Assembly: GCA_020080175.1 (NCBI GenBank)
Contig: JAGHQL010000091.1
Coordinates: forward strand, 39,570-103,569
DNA: 64,000 bases
Source of the DNA: Glutinoglossum americanum
Taxonomy: Eukaryota > Ascomycota > Geoglossomycetes > Geoglossales > Geoglossaceae
Direction of reading: 5' to 3'
Position numbers and translations under genes: made by a program. Position 1 is the stretch's first letter. Each line of letters opens with the position of its first letter. Of this stretch, positions 1-9,522 are shown piece after piece. The notes under the pieces were generated by a model. It had not been told where the DNA came from and made no database searches. It saw only the letters and a program-made list of their open reading frames with translations.

Positions 1-1
1 T

Positions 2-2959
2 CAAGCGGGTGAGGGAGAAACCGTCATCACGGATAAAGAACTACCTGGAAGGTCAGAGGTGGGTGGGGGGTCGGCTGTTGGAGGTCGATCTGCCTCCGCG
101 AGGTCTAGACAGCTCGCACATTCTGCACGTGCGATGGAATTGCTCCGAGCCGTGGCTGCTCGACATGAAGATCGCTTTTCTGCAGAAGAGTTGCTTTTAG
201 GAAGTGGAACACCGGAGCCCCGAGAAGAGAATGAGACTTTCCTCTCACGCTCGAGCGATGGCAAAGCACCAATATGCTGCATGCCAAATACCATTGGCTC
301 TGAGTTTGCGGAGGTCATAGCCCCTAGCATTGAATACTCGAGAGACAGCGTCCTCACCAAGTCTTACTACTCTGCGTTTAACTCTACTCCACTTCTCCCT
401 TCCCTACGAGGCAACCTCGTCACCGAGCTGTTCATTTGTGGGGCCCTGTCTAATATTTCGGTCTATGCTACGGCTCTGGATGCCGCCCGCCACGGCTATT
501 CGATTACAATACTTAGGGACTGCTTGGGTTATCGAAGTGAAGACAGGCATAGAGAAGCTATGCGGCAGATGACTGAATTGATGGGCGCAGAGGTTATGTC
601 CAGCAAGGAGTTGATTGAGGAAATTAAAAGCGAGCAAAAGGATGCAGCTAAGGCTCAGAAGAGCTCCAGAGTGCCTGTAGGTTCTGCCATGGATAAAGCT
701 GAATTCGAGCAGCTGCTGGAAGGCTTGACGCTAAACGCTGCTGGGCCGTCCGCGACCGCGAGTACAGATACTATCCCTCCTACAGTGAAGAAAGGACAGA
801 CCACTATTGATGCCGACCAACATCTGTCACCTCGATTGAAAAAAGCAACCCCTCCCCCCCCGAATCTTTCTGAAAGCCCCAAAAGCGGTCGCCAAGGAAC
901 AACGATATTGGCTCCATCGATTGAGGTTGATGATGATGCTGACTCGGATTCCAACGAATTAGAACCAATCAAACTCTTTGCCCGGGTTAAACCCGAGCGA
1001 GCTTCGGCGAAAGTCGATGCTGAGAAAGAGCGAGCTGCGAAGATTAACGGAGTGGAAAGGAGAATACCGAAGGGATCAGGGGGGGAAGATACCGCGAGGA
1101 GGCGAACTGAAAAGACTGACAGGCAACCCACACCAACTCTTGGAGTCCTCCAAGCAGCTTCAGCCGCTTTGGCTCAAGTCGCTTCAGATACTACGGCCCC
1201 TACATCCCAACCCGCATCGGCTATATCTAGCTCGACGCTCCTAAATGTCGAAACCGCAACACCGCAGATAATACGCCCTGTATCAAGTGAGAGGGTTTCC
1301 CAGGCAAAGACACGGTCTCCTCCAGTGCTAGGTCCCGGCGATGTAATCGGCGAGGGCGATTCACGGCTTGTTGTAGATATCTTAACTCATGAGCTGAAGG
1401 ATGCAGCATTCGAGAGGTTGAAGAAAGAAGTACATTGGAAGACGATGCAACACCGTGGTGGAGAAGTTCCAAGATTGGTAGCTGTCGAGGGCGAGATAGG
1501 TGGCGATGGCAGTTACCCTATCTACCGACATCCAGCCGACGAATCACCGCCGGTCCTTCCTTTTTCTTCAATCACGCTAGCTATAAAACGAGAGGTTGAA
1601 AAGTTGTTAAAGCATCCTATTAATCACGTTCTGATACAGTACTATCGACACGGGCAGGATTATATATCGGAACACTCTGATAAAACGCTGGATATTGTTC
1701 GTGGTTCAAGCATTGCCAATGTAAGTATTGGCGCCCAAAGGACGATGACACTTCGGACGAAGAAGCCTGCAAAGAACTACGCAACCGCTTTACCTACTAG
1801 CAGTCTTACTCTCAGATGTGAAGAACCCGATGGAACGGATGGCGGCAGCACGGCAGATACTCCTCCAACGCCACCACCGACTAGTATTCTAGCATCCAGT
1901 CCGAACACACAGCCAGCAGCCAGTGGGGCCCAAATAAGACATGTACAGCGGATCCCTATGCCCCACAATTCAATTTTTATTCTCGGGCAAGCGACAAATA
2001 TGCGCTGGCTCCACGGAATTCGTCAAGATAAACGCCCCACCTCGATCAAGTCGGCTGAAGAGACTGCTTTCAACGGCGAGCGCATCTCACTTACCTTCAG
2101 ACATATTGGTACATTCCTCGATAAGTCTGCCGAACATATCTGGGGCCAGGGTGCACGGTCAAAGAGCAAGGAGACTGCCGGCAAGGTGGTCAATGGCGAT
2201 ACCGGAGAGGCTGAGGAAATGATCAAAATGTTTGGGCGTGAAAACCATGAGAGTGGGTTCGACTGGGCCAAATCATACGGAGTTGGGTTCAATGTCTTGA
2301 ATATCGTGACCAAATTGCCTAAACTTTTCTTTAGCGGTGATGTGGCTGGTCTGAGGGTTAGGCTTTGCCTGGCTGAAAAAGACATCCAATGGGAGGTGGG
2401 AACTCACGAGTTGCCTGCTAAGCTGGGGACCTTAAAAGACCCCCTCTTAGGCTTGCAGCCTAGATTCATGGACACCGACCTTGAGGACTCACAAATAGAA
2501 GGCGACTTGGCCATTCTCTCCTACCTTGACGCTTTCTACGATTGCCATGGCCCGACCACACCACCCCCAGACATTAGTCGTGCGACCAAAGCTCGCATCC
2601 TGACAAGAACGCATCGCTCAAATGTTCTGCTCGATGCCTACCGCAGAGCTATCGCTGCTCCCACTCGCCCTCAAGAAACTGGCCGCACTCGCAGCCCAGC
2701 AACCGCAATTGAGCAAGAATTGGATGTTTGGGAGACGTACACCAAAGAGCTGCACCCTGAGCAATTCATCGCGGGCTCTGTATTCTCGATTGCGGATTGT
2801 GCGTTCTGGCCTGTTCTTAGTGGTATTAGACGTGATTGGTCGGGGTGGGATTCCGCGCGGTGGAAGGGCTTGGTAGAGTATCTTGAGAGGATTGGGGATA
2901 GAAGGGCGGCTAAGGAGGCCCTCGATGGTGAGGAGAGCGCGGGAACTAGCGGGAACTAG
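2..2959 (+). CDS. isochorismatase-like / AlkB-like 2OG-Fe(II) oxygenase / GST fusion protein (5' partial)
   Basis: The frame is open from base 2, so the start lies upstream of the window; the first in-frame ATG is at 59. Three modules are visible. An isochorismatase-type end (about 330-560) has the LVTELFICGALSN strand followed by ATALDAARHGY, but the usual nucleophile Cys of the N-x-C-V motif is Ser (codon 458-460). After a low-complexity Ser/Pro/Lys-rich linker comes an AlkB-like dioxygenase (about 1340-2110) with the iron ligands HxD (EHSDK, His codon 1673) and a distal His (WLHG, codon 2012), then an Arg in ERISLTFR that would bind 2-oxoglutarate. The C-terminal third (about 2290-2940) is a full GST fold: RVRLCLAEK, then DLAILSYLDAF, then the helical FSIADCAFWP segment. 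AlkB homologues reverse N-alkyl damage on nucleic acids; the target here is unknown. No intron is needed. Confidence 0.82.
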   Translation, partial: QAGEGETVITDKELPGRSEVGGGSAVGGRSASARSRQLAHSARAMELLRAVAARHEDRFSAEELLLGSGTPEPREENETFLSRSSDGKAPICCMPNTIGSEFAEVIAPSIEYSRDSVLTKSYYSAFNSTPLLPSLRGNLVTELFICGALSNISVYATALDAARHGYSITILRDCLGYRSEDRHREAMRQMTELMGAEVMSSKELIEEIKSEQKDAAKAQKSSRVPVGSAMDKAEFEQLLEGLTLNAAGPSATASTDTIPPTVKKGQTTIDADQHLSPRLKKATPPPPNLSESPKSGRQGTTILAPSIEVDDDADSDSNELEPIKLFARVKPERASAKVDAEKERAAKINGVERRIPKGSGGEDTARRRTEKTDRQPTPTLGVLQAASAALAQVASDTTAPTSQPASAISSSTLLNVETATPQIIRPVSSERVSQAKTRSPPVLGPGDVIGEGDSRLVVDILTHELKDAAFERLKKEVHWKTMQHRGGEVPRLVAVEGEIGGDGSYPIYRHPADESPPVLPFSSITLAIKREVEKLLKHPINHVLIQYYRHGQDYISEHSDKTLDIVRGSSIANVSIGAQRTMTLRTKKPAKNYATALPTSSLTLRCEEPDGTDGGSTADTPPTPPPTSILASSPNTQPAASGAQIRHVQRIPMPHNSIFILGQATNMRWLHGIRQDKRPTSIKSAEETAFNGERISLTFRHIGTFLDKSAEHIWGQGARSKSKETAGKVVNGDTGEAEEMIKMFGRENHESGFDWAKSYGVGFNVLNIVTKLPKLFFSGDVAGLRVRLCLAEKDIQWEVGTHELPAKLGTLKDPLLGLQPRFMDTDLEDSQIEGDLAILSYLDAFYDCHGPTTPPPDISRATKARILTRTHRSNVLLDAYRRAIAAPTRPQETGRTRSPATAIEQELDVWETYTKELHPEQFIAGSVFSIADCAFWPVLSGIRRDWSGWDSARWKGLVEYLERIGDRRAAKEALDGEESAGTSGN

Positions 2960-3870
2960 TGGGAACTAGATTACATAGGTGCAGGTTTGTGTATGCTTGT
3001 CTTTTGACCAGAGGGCATTGGGTGTATATTCTTGTTCGCCCCGGATTAGCTTGCTAGAAGCAAACTGAGCGGCCGTTGCTAGCACTTCAGGGGCACTTCG
3101 TTTTCCGGATCATCGTCAAGGTCCCTTTTATCTGGGGCGTGGTTGTTCGATGGTGTCACCTCCGTTGGAGTTCGTGGTGGCTGTGTATGAACTCACGTTC
3201 ATTTTTACATATCGTGACGAGGGGGGTCTCGCAGTAGTATCCACTGCCGTAACCTGCACATATTCCGTTTTTCTCACGTAATACTGTATATAACTCTAAG
3301 TGCAAAGGGAAATATCACACGAGTTGTCTGATTACTACCTAACGTTTAGATCTTTCTGTACCCGCGGTTTGGCCCTTATTGATTGGATGGAATGATGGAA
3401 TATCCTGTATGAACTACTTCTAGGGGAACGGCCTTGGGTTATTTATATTCCACGTGGCAACATGGTGGATTGCGGATGTTGGACATTTGGGATCGGGAGT
3501 GCCTGCTTGGTGACAGGGTCCTGCCCTTCAAGGTGGCTGACGTGCCCTCACTTCAGTCCATGACATTCATTGCAAATCGCGTTATATAGGAAGGGTGTTA
3601 CTGTAAGAAAAAGGCTCGTTTTTCATATTTGTGAACATGCAGCCTAGAATCTCTTGCCTTTTTATTTCTACCTTTGTTCATCGAGAAAGAATTTCGTGTA
3701 CACGTATGGCGAGCAGCGGAGCAATACCTGCTCGCTTCTGAATCCTGTTCCGGCGAACGTCTTCCTCTCCCTGCTCCTCTTCTCCGCAGATAGTAAGCTT
3801 TGCGAAGACCTAGGAGCCTGTTTGAAAAGAAAACCTTTACCACCCCCTCCCAACCTTGGCGTACTCAGCA
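2960..3870. other. intergenic, convergent 3' ends
   Basis: This lies between the stop of the AlkB fusion (+) and the stop of RACK1 (-). I see only short unrelated open frames and no recognisable RNA or repeat. It probably holds both 3' UTRs. Confidence 0.6.
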
Positions 3871-5137
3871 TTATGTCCTCGACATAACGCCCCATGCTCT
3901 TATCATGTTATCGGTATAACCGGCGAACAGTGTCTGGCCATCAGCGCTCCATGCCAAGCTGACACACTCAGGCTCTCTACTCTTCTTGCCTACTGCAATG
4001 AACTCGGGCTTGAGCTCGTCAACCTTGCTCTTCTTCTCGAGGTCGAAGATTATGATACTGCTGGCGGTGGCGGCACAGAGCCAGTATCGGTTAGGGGAGA
4101 AGACCAGAGCATGGATCTCGTCGCCAGCGTTGAGGGAGTAGAGGTGTTTGCTCTCGTTTAGATCCCAAAGCATGGTCGTGCCATCTTTGCCGCCAGAGGC
4201 GCAAAGGGAACCGTCTGGAGAGATGGTCACGGTGTTGATATAGCCAGCGTGGCCGATGTGGTCAGTTTGGATACGGCAGGAGGCGAGCTCCCAGACCTGG
4301 TGGTTTTCTATTAGCTATTTAGAACAATTTATGTTTTGGTGGATAAGTATTGGTAGGAAAGTATCATCAGTAATTGGTGTACGGTTGTCTCATGGCCTGG
4401 TCTCCCAGACTCTGAAGTAGCAAATACTTAAGAGTTACAAGTTGCATCATCTGATACAATGCAGTTTTAGCTGTCGAGGAGTGGATTGCCTACCTTGACC
4501 AATTTGTCCCACCCGGCGCTGACAATAACTGGATTTTGAGGATTCGGGCTGAATCTCACGCAGGATACCCACTCAGTATGGCCCTTATCTGTAATGGTGA
4601 ACTTGCAATCTCCGAGTGTATTCCAGAGCTTGATTGTTCGATCGCGGGAGCCAGAGACAATCTGGCGGTTATCTGCAGAAAAGGAGACTGAAAGGACATC
4701 GTTGGTATGCCCGACGAAGCGGCGAGTTGTATTACCGGTAGATAGTTCCCAGAGGCGGAGTGTCTTATCCCATGAGGCAGATAGAGCGTAAGCACCATCG
4801 GAGGAAATCACCTAGACAGAGTGTCCGTCAGTTGGTGTTCCGAAACATAGGCAAGTGAGAAGCTGTACGCAATCGGAAACAATATGTGAGTGGCCGTGGA
4901 GACTCCGCTTTGGATATCCATACGAGGACTCATCGCGTGTAAGGTTCCAGATAATGAGTGACTTGTCACGACTCCCTGAGAGAAGCATGTTCGGGCTGTT
5001 CTTCGTTAGCTCTTTCGCTATTTCCTGCTTAAAACCGCTCATCCTCTAACTACATACTTCTCTAGTGAGGTTGCTAAGCTGGTGACCCATCCGCTATGAC
5101 CCTCAAGTACACCCGAGAGGCTCAATTGCTCTGCCAT
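3871..5137 (-). CDS. cpc-2: RACK1 / Asc1 / CpcB ribosomal WD40 scaffold
   Basis: Exons are 5137-5058, 4995-4869, 4811-4494 and 4296-3871 (complement); introns are 62, 57 and 197 nt. The spliced product is 316 aa, the standard RACK1 length, and starts [20 protein letters not shown]. Seven WD40 blades are visible, with repeated GH...WD dipeptides ([65 protein letters not shown]), and the protein ends [20 protein letters not shown]1 sits on the head of the 40S subunit next to the mRNA exit and links translation to kinase signalling; in fungi it is also the cross-pathway control factor Cpc2. The long third intron carries a C/D snoRNA, as the yeast ASC1 intron does. The 5' flank has an AAACCCTAG box. 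Confidence 0.97.
4361..4457 (-). ncRNA. snR24: intronic C/D-box snoRNA, snR24/U24-like
   Basis: It lies inside RACK1 intron 3 (4493-4297). A perfect 6-bp terminal stem, GTATCA (4457-4452) with TGATAC (4366-4361), directly flanks box C GATGATG (4451-4445) and box D CTGA (4370-4367), which is exactly the C/D geometry. Between them is TATTTGCTACTTCAGA, which I recognise as the conserved U24/snR24 guide element, then a C'-like ATGAGAC and a second guide region ending ACCAATTA just before box D. In Saccharomyces snR24 is likewise encoded in the intron of ASC1, the RACK1 orthologue, and guides 2'-O-methylation of 25S rRNA. Its presence explains why this intron is about three times the length of the other two. 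Assignment to snR24 rests on remembered motif similarity, not on an alignment. Confidence 0.85.
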
Positions 5138-5895
5138 GTTGGGTGATCAGTCGACGAGGTGGGCTGGCAGGACCGTTGGTCAGCAAATTCCTCAAGAATG
5201 GGGGGCCATGCGTAAAATTGATGGTATACAATCTACTATGTGGCGGTAGGAGAGGGAATACCTACAAAAGTTCGGGTGAGAGTTGTCGAGACGCTGTGAT
5301 AATCACTGAGGCTCAACTTTCGCGGTCGAGATTCGGAAACCCACAAACTAGGGTTTGCCCTTCATAAGCGAAAACCCCCCCCCAATCTACACGTGACCCA
5401 CCGCTGAATCCCCACCCGGATATATCGAGGTTCTTGAATTATCCTATTCATTCACAAAATTTTTCTATTCTTTCATACCATCTACCGAATTATTATATTT
5501 TCTACCCTAGGCAGCTATAAGACACAGATTGTCTGGGGATTCTTACTCATCCTCGCCTAAGCCCTCTTCCTGACACGATTTCGGCTGTGCACCCATTCCC
5601 GGGGTTGCACAAGGACGGGGCTGAGCATCGTATCCAACTCTTGTAGCCAACGGGGTTCGTTTATTTAAGCCACGGGACCCCATGACTCCTATCTAGGTAA
5701 AAGTTGCCTAAATTTGGATGTTGTGAATGGCAGTGCGGCTGAGATGAAGCGCCCCTCCTCTTGACCTACCTCATCCCAGAGATTTCTACTCTTCTCACAC
5801 AATACAGAGTTGAACAGGCTCTCACTCCTCCTTTGTTATTGCAAGAAGTTACCCAGGTTAGACATCCACCAAGCTCAAGCGTTTAAATGTAGCTA
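5138..5895. promoter_or_regulatory. divergent promoter region, RACK1 and membrane-protein gene
   Basis: 758 bp between two divergent start codons. It contains a C-run near 5377-5385, AT-rich stretches around 5450-5520 and the AAACCCTAG box. I see no coding potential. Confidence 0.5.
5348..5356 (-). promoter_or_regulatory. AAACCCTAG (Tbf1/telobox-like) element upstream of RACK1
   Basis: The minus strand reads AAACCCTAG about 211 bp upstream of the RACK1 start codon. AACCCTA boxes bind Tbf1-type Myb factors at ribosomal-protein and snoRNA genes in several ascomycetes, which would suit a host gene of a snoRNA. A 9-bp match can occur by chance. Confidence 0.4.
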
Positions 5896-6864
5896 ATGTG
5901 GAAGTCGATGAAGGTCAGGGCCGCACCCTCTGTGACCATGATGGGACATTTTCTTTTCTGGATTCACATACTCGCCGCCATCACCATCGTCGGAAAGGCT
6001 GCAGGCCAACTTAATGCTGGCGGTACTCCCGTAGCTCCTACAGACCGTCCTCCCATTACTCCCACAGACGGTATCCCCACAACTCCTACAGACGGGGGTA
6101 GCCCTAGGGTCACCTTTTCCGATAATAATAGTGTGGAATCCCCAGCTTTGACCTTTACGGACTCAGGGTTTAGTCCCACTTCGATATCGGGTTCATTTAA
6201 TTCCCCATCCACCTCTCTAGGAGGTGCAATTCCCGGGCACACTGCGGCAAGTTCAGCAACCGCGCATCCGGGGTCAGTAAACGTTGGCGCTATTGCTGGA
6301 GGAGTTATAGGCGGTGTGGCTGGACTTATCCTAATTGCCCTAGTGGTCATCCTTCTACGTCGGCGACAGTCACCGAAACCCAGCGATGACGATTATGGGA
6401 AGAGTCGATCCGAGTTGACATATAGGACTACGGACATGTCTTCTGACTCTTCTCCTGGTACCTACCAAGCACAATATGGCCAGTTAGCAAAAGCCTACGA
6501 ACATGTGCCTACCGGACCCACACCTGCAGGTTATAGTCATTCGCCAGTAGCGCAGGAACGGCCGAATTATGCGGAGCGACATAGCACCTCACGTGAAGCA
6601 GCTAAAGTCATACTTCCACCATCACTGGTTCACGCTCAGGGCCAAGCGGTGTCACCGGTATCCCCAACAAGAAATGAGCTAGACTCGAGAGAAGTCAATG
6701 AAGATGGTGTCAGCATTCGTTCACCGTCTCCAGACATCGATGCAGATACCCGACTCGATAGCATCCGAGGTCCAACACCAACCCTAGAGTCCCAGGCAGT
6801 CAGAGACCGTGTCCCAAGACTACCGCTTATCTCGAGAGCTAAAGGAGGCACAGAGCCTACCTGA
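5896..6864 (+). CDS. single-pass membrane protein with Ser/Thr/Pro-rich ectodomain
   Basis: One uninterrupted frame of 322 aa from the ATG at 5896; ATGs at 5938 and 5941 fit better as the start because the signal peptide (MMGHFLFWIHILAAITIVG) begins there. After the signal come an ectodomain of about 90 residues, Ser/Thr/Pro-rich with three imperfect PTDxxPxT(P) repeats near residues 48-67, then a glycine-rich single transmembrane helix (about 131-154, GAIAGGVIGGVAGLILIALV) with an RRR stop-transfer, and a cytoplasmic tail of about 165 residues that looks disordered. This layout resembles Mid2/Wsc-type cell-wall sensors and similar fungal surface proteins, but there is no WSC cysteine domain, so I give no family name. 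The sequence shows topology only; a sensing role is inference. Confidence 0.75.
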   Translation: MWKSMKVRAAPSVTMMGHFLFWIHILAAITIVGKAAGQLNAGGTPVAPTDRPPITPTDGIPTTPTDGGSPRVTFSDNNSVESPALTFTDSGFSPTSISGSFNSPSTSLGGAIPGHTAASSATAHPGSVNVGAIAGGVIGGVAGLILIALVVILLRRRQSPKPSDDDYGKSRSELTYRTTDMSSDSSPGTYQAQYGQLAKAYEHVPTGPTPAGYSHSPVAQERPNYAERHSTSREAAKVILPPSLVHAQGQAVSPVSPTRNELDSREVNEDGVSIRSPSPDIDADTRLDSIRGPTPTLESQAVRDRVPRLPLISRAKGGTEPT

Positions 6865-7103
6865 ACACATGTACTTCGAAATTTCCAGTGTTTTTAGCAA
6901 GGTTACACGTTTCATTCTCGCTGCTATATAAACGTTGCAACCACCATTTGTTAGGAAGTGAATTTGAGTGATAGTGTTTTACAATGTGGGGATGAGTCTC
7001 AAATCTCGATAACCTTGATGACTACAAATATTGAGTACACGATGAACCCTCCACCGATCACATCCCGAGGAGCCCGTGGCGTCCAAAGCCTGTCTAGACC
7101 GCC

Positions 7104-7587
7104 TTATCCCTGTGCTGCTGCAGCCCTCTCATCCTCCAGTTTCGCATAGAATTTGTCTCGGTGACGCACTGCAGGAACGTGGTAGCCTGTGAAGCCACAA
7201 TAAGCGTCTGTAACAACTCCCCAGATCCAATATCGGATAGTCCACTCACCGTACCTATTGAAATTTGTTAGCTCTGAAAGTCGAAGTAGCACGATTGGGA
7301 CTATACCAGAAGAAGTAGCCAAAGGAAATTCCGAGGCCTATATCAACGTTAGCTGGCTATCCGCGACGGTAGTTGTTTGCAATGCTGGGACGTAGGGCGT
7401 CGCAAATTCGCAACCTAGTGTCATATAGCCAGGGGGCGAGGCAAGGAATGCCACTGACTGACCGAATGCAACACTAAGGTCAAGAACGAGCCCTCTACGG
7501 AGCATCTACATACCCGTTAGTCGGATCGTAGCAACCCCCAAGGAGTTCTATGATATCACTTACACCAACGATAGGTTTGACAGGCAT
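7104..7587 (-). CDS. COX9: cytochrome c oxidase subunit VIIa (Cox9)
   Basis: Five exons on the complement: 7587-7564, 7505-7463, 7337-7307, 7254-7250 and 7186-7104. The joined 186 nt encode 61 aa, the usual fungal Cox9 length: MPVKPIVG, then MLRRGLVLDLSVAFG, then LGISFGYFFW, then YGYHVPAVRHRDKFYAKLE. One hydrophobic helix (about residues 13-33) would span the inner mitochondrial membrane; the basic C-terminal segment faces one side, as in yeast Cox9. The fourth exon is only 5 nt (GTACG). Without it the frame after ...FFW is lost, and the flanking introns (52 and 63 nt) have normal GTATAG and GTGAGT donors. The gene is divergent to TAF8, with 208 bp between start codons. Confidence 0.9.
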
Positions 7588-7795
7588 TGTGCGGTTTACC
7601 AACAATTTCGACAGAAAGAGACTTCTCGGAGTTGTGGTTTGAGCGGGAATGAAAATGGACTGATGGGAATGAAGCGGTTGATGTTCTTTGCCGAGAATGA
7701 ATAGCCCTGCCAAGACAATACCCGTCCAATCAGAAAATGCCTTCCCTCTCCTCTACATTCGCAACTGCGCACCCAGTCCCGACCTCTACGCGATA
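7588..7795. promoter_or_regulatory. bidirectional promoter, COX9 / TAF8
   Basis: 208 bp separate the two divergent start codons. An upstream ATG in frame with TAF8 occurs at 7688, but the TAF8 product reads naturally from 7796. Confidence 0.5.
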
Positions 7796-8928
7796 ATGGC
7801 GACAGTCCCGTCATCTTCATCTCTCAAGAGGTCGTCCCCCTTATCATCTTCGGACGCGTTGGCCTCAAAGAAACGCCGAAAGGTTTCAACTCATCACCAT
7901 TACCTTCACCACTCCGCGCGCTCACCCCTGACTCCCACAAACGCAGAAATTATTCACTCTCTACTTGAGCGGGCCATAACACTCATTCTAACCGCTGCGG
8001 GCTATAATGGCGCAAACCCCGATGCCCTCCAATTTTTCAGGGTTCATGTTGAAGAATGTGTGTATCCATTTCCCTTACTCTTCGATTGTGCGATTGGCTC
8101 TCTTGTGGCCTTCCTAAACATCAGTAGGCTAGTAGGCTAATGACAAGTCATATAGACATGATACACCAACTTTCTAACATCTCTATTTCTATGACCTCTA
8201 GTCGCCGGACACAGCCCATCCCACCAGACTTTGACTTCGTCCTCCGGAAACAGAATCTTTCTCTCTCATCATTAGAACCTCACCTCCAATCATTGGTGCC
8301 ACCTTCAATCTCTCAGCGATTTCTACCAACACCGCCCCCAGAAGATCCACCTAACCTGCCCCTATCCCCCGTCCTTGGCCCTGTTCTTAGCGGCGCACCC
8401 GATAAGCAAAGGGCTCCGTATGTTCCAACGCACTTCCCTTCATTTCCAAGTAAGCACACTTACAAGACCACTCCTGAGTTCACGGAAAGGGAGAGGGATC
8501 CGCGGAAGGTGCGAGAACGCGCAACCGAGGAGGGTAGACTTGGAGAAGAAGCTTTGCGGAGACTTCTTGGAGCAGCTGGTGGCGGCGGCCATGGTACGAG
8601 TGATAACTTCGGCCTCCGAAGCGCAAACCGGAGACAGAGAGACAGGATGTGGGAGCGGACCGTGGACGCACTTATAAAAGGGGTTGGAATCGCCAATCTT
8701 TCAAACGGGGAGTCGGGAATTGGGGCTTCGCAGGCCTCTGTGGTGGATAACAGCTTAGCTGTTGGGATAACGCAGGAATTTGGTGTAGTGGTAAATTCGG
8801 AGAAAGATTATTGGAGAAAGGGCGCCGTTTCAACGCAGGACAGTCTAAGAAGGCGACGGAATGGCACTGTCGTTATCGACAGCGGGGGCATCCCCACGAG
8901 CGGTGCAGGCCTTATCTCTGCTCCGTGA
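7796..8928 (+). CDS. TAF8: TFIID subunit TAF8
   Basis: Exons 7796-8057 and 8156-8928 with a 98-nt intron give 344 aa. The basic N-terminus (SKKRRKVSTHHH) resembles a nuclear localisation signal. A Bromo_TP-type histone fold follows (about residues 42-107: AEIIHSLLERAITLILTAAG... then IHQLSNISISMTSSRRTQPI). The TAF8 C-terminal motif lies at about 180-195 (HFPSFPSKHTYKTTPEF), followed by ERERDPRKVRERATEEGRL, the typical conserved block. TAF8 pairs with TAF10 through its histone fold and links TAF2 to the TFIID core for RNA polymerase II promoter recognition. An in-frame ATG at 7688 would add 36 residues and is less likely. Splicing after GAAGAAT restores HVEEYMIHQL. Confidence 0.92.
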
Positions 8929-9153
8929 AATTTACTTAATTTTTGTTTCTGAGACTGGATGGCGTATCGGTGGGCGGACCTGGCTTTATTACACTTCGGA
9001 GTTATAGCGTGAGGTGAATCAATTTTGTATACCTAACAAATTGGCCGATAAAGTGGAGGGGGCTAGGTAATTTCACTCTGACAGTGGGAATACATAGAGT
9101 GACTACTTGTCCGATTCGCCCTAAAATAAAGGAAATCCCTCAATTATGTAGTT

Positions 9154-9460
9154 TCAATTCCGCTTTTCGCCCATCCAACTTGTAGTTTCAACGAGGAAAT
9201 TATTCTGGCATCTGTGGGTCTTCAGTAGCTTGTACATTAGAACGGGAAAAAGCGGCTGATGAAATAGCTCACCTCCGAAATAATCTCACCACAGGCTCAC
9301 ACTTGACAATATCACCGTCTAGGTAACAAGAATACTGGACCATTTCTAGCGGTTCACAGTCCTCCAGCCGTACCGCCTGTTTCCGTCGCCGATTATGAGT
9401 CGTCATCTGCACTCGTTCCGATAGCTCGGATGAGGGGAAAACTTCAATTGGTGGTGTCAT
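9154..9460 (-). CDS. SOM1: Som1, mitochondrial inner membrane peptidase subunit
   Basis: Exons 9460-9273 and 9211-9154 (complement), intron 61 nt, product 81 aa. The product starts MTPPIEVFPSSEL and contains CEPLEMVQYSC, then KCEPVVRLFRRC and VETTSW near the C-terminus, which matches the fungal Som1 family pattern of four spaced cysteines and an LFRRC...VETTxW ending. Som1 is required for the Imp1/Imp2 inner membrane peptidase that matures cytochrome c oxidase subunit II and other intermembrane-space proteins. The second exon would be missed without splicing. Only 62 bp separate its start codon from that of XRCC2. Confidence 0.87.
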
Positions 9461-9522
9461 TGAGCGTGAGATCGAAGGGTATAATGAGGAGTTGAGAGTT
9501 CTGGATTAAGAAGCCAGAAACG
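9461..9522. promoter_or_regulatory. very short bidirectional promoter, SOM1 / XRCC2
   Basis: Only 62 bp lie between the two divergent ATGs, so 5' UTRs and core promoters of the two genes must overlap or be minimal. No clear TATA box is seen. Confidence 0.5.
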
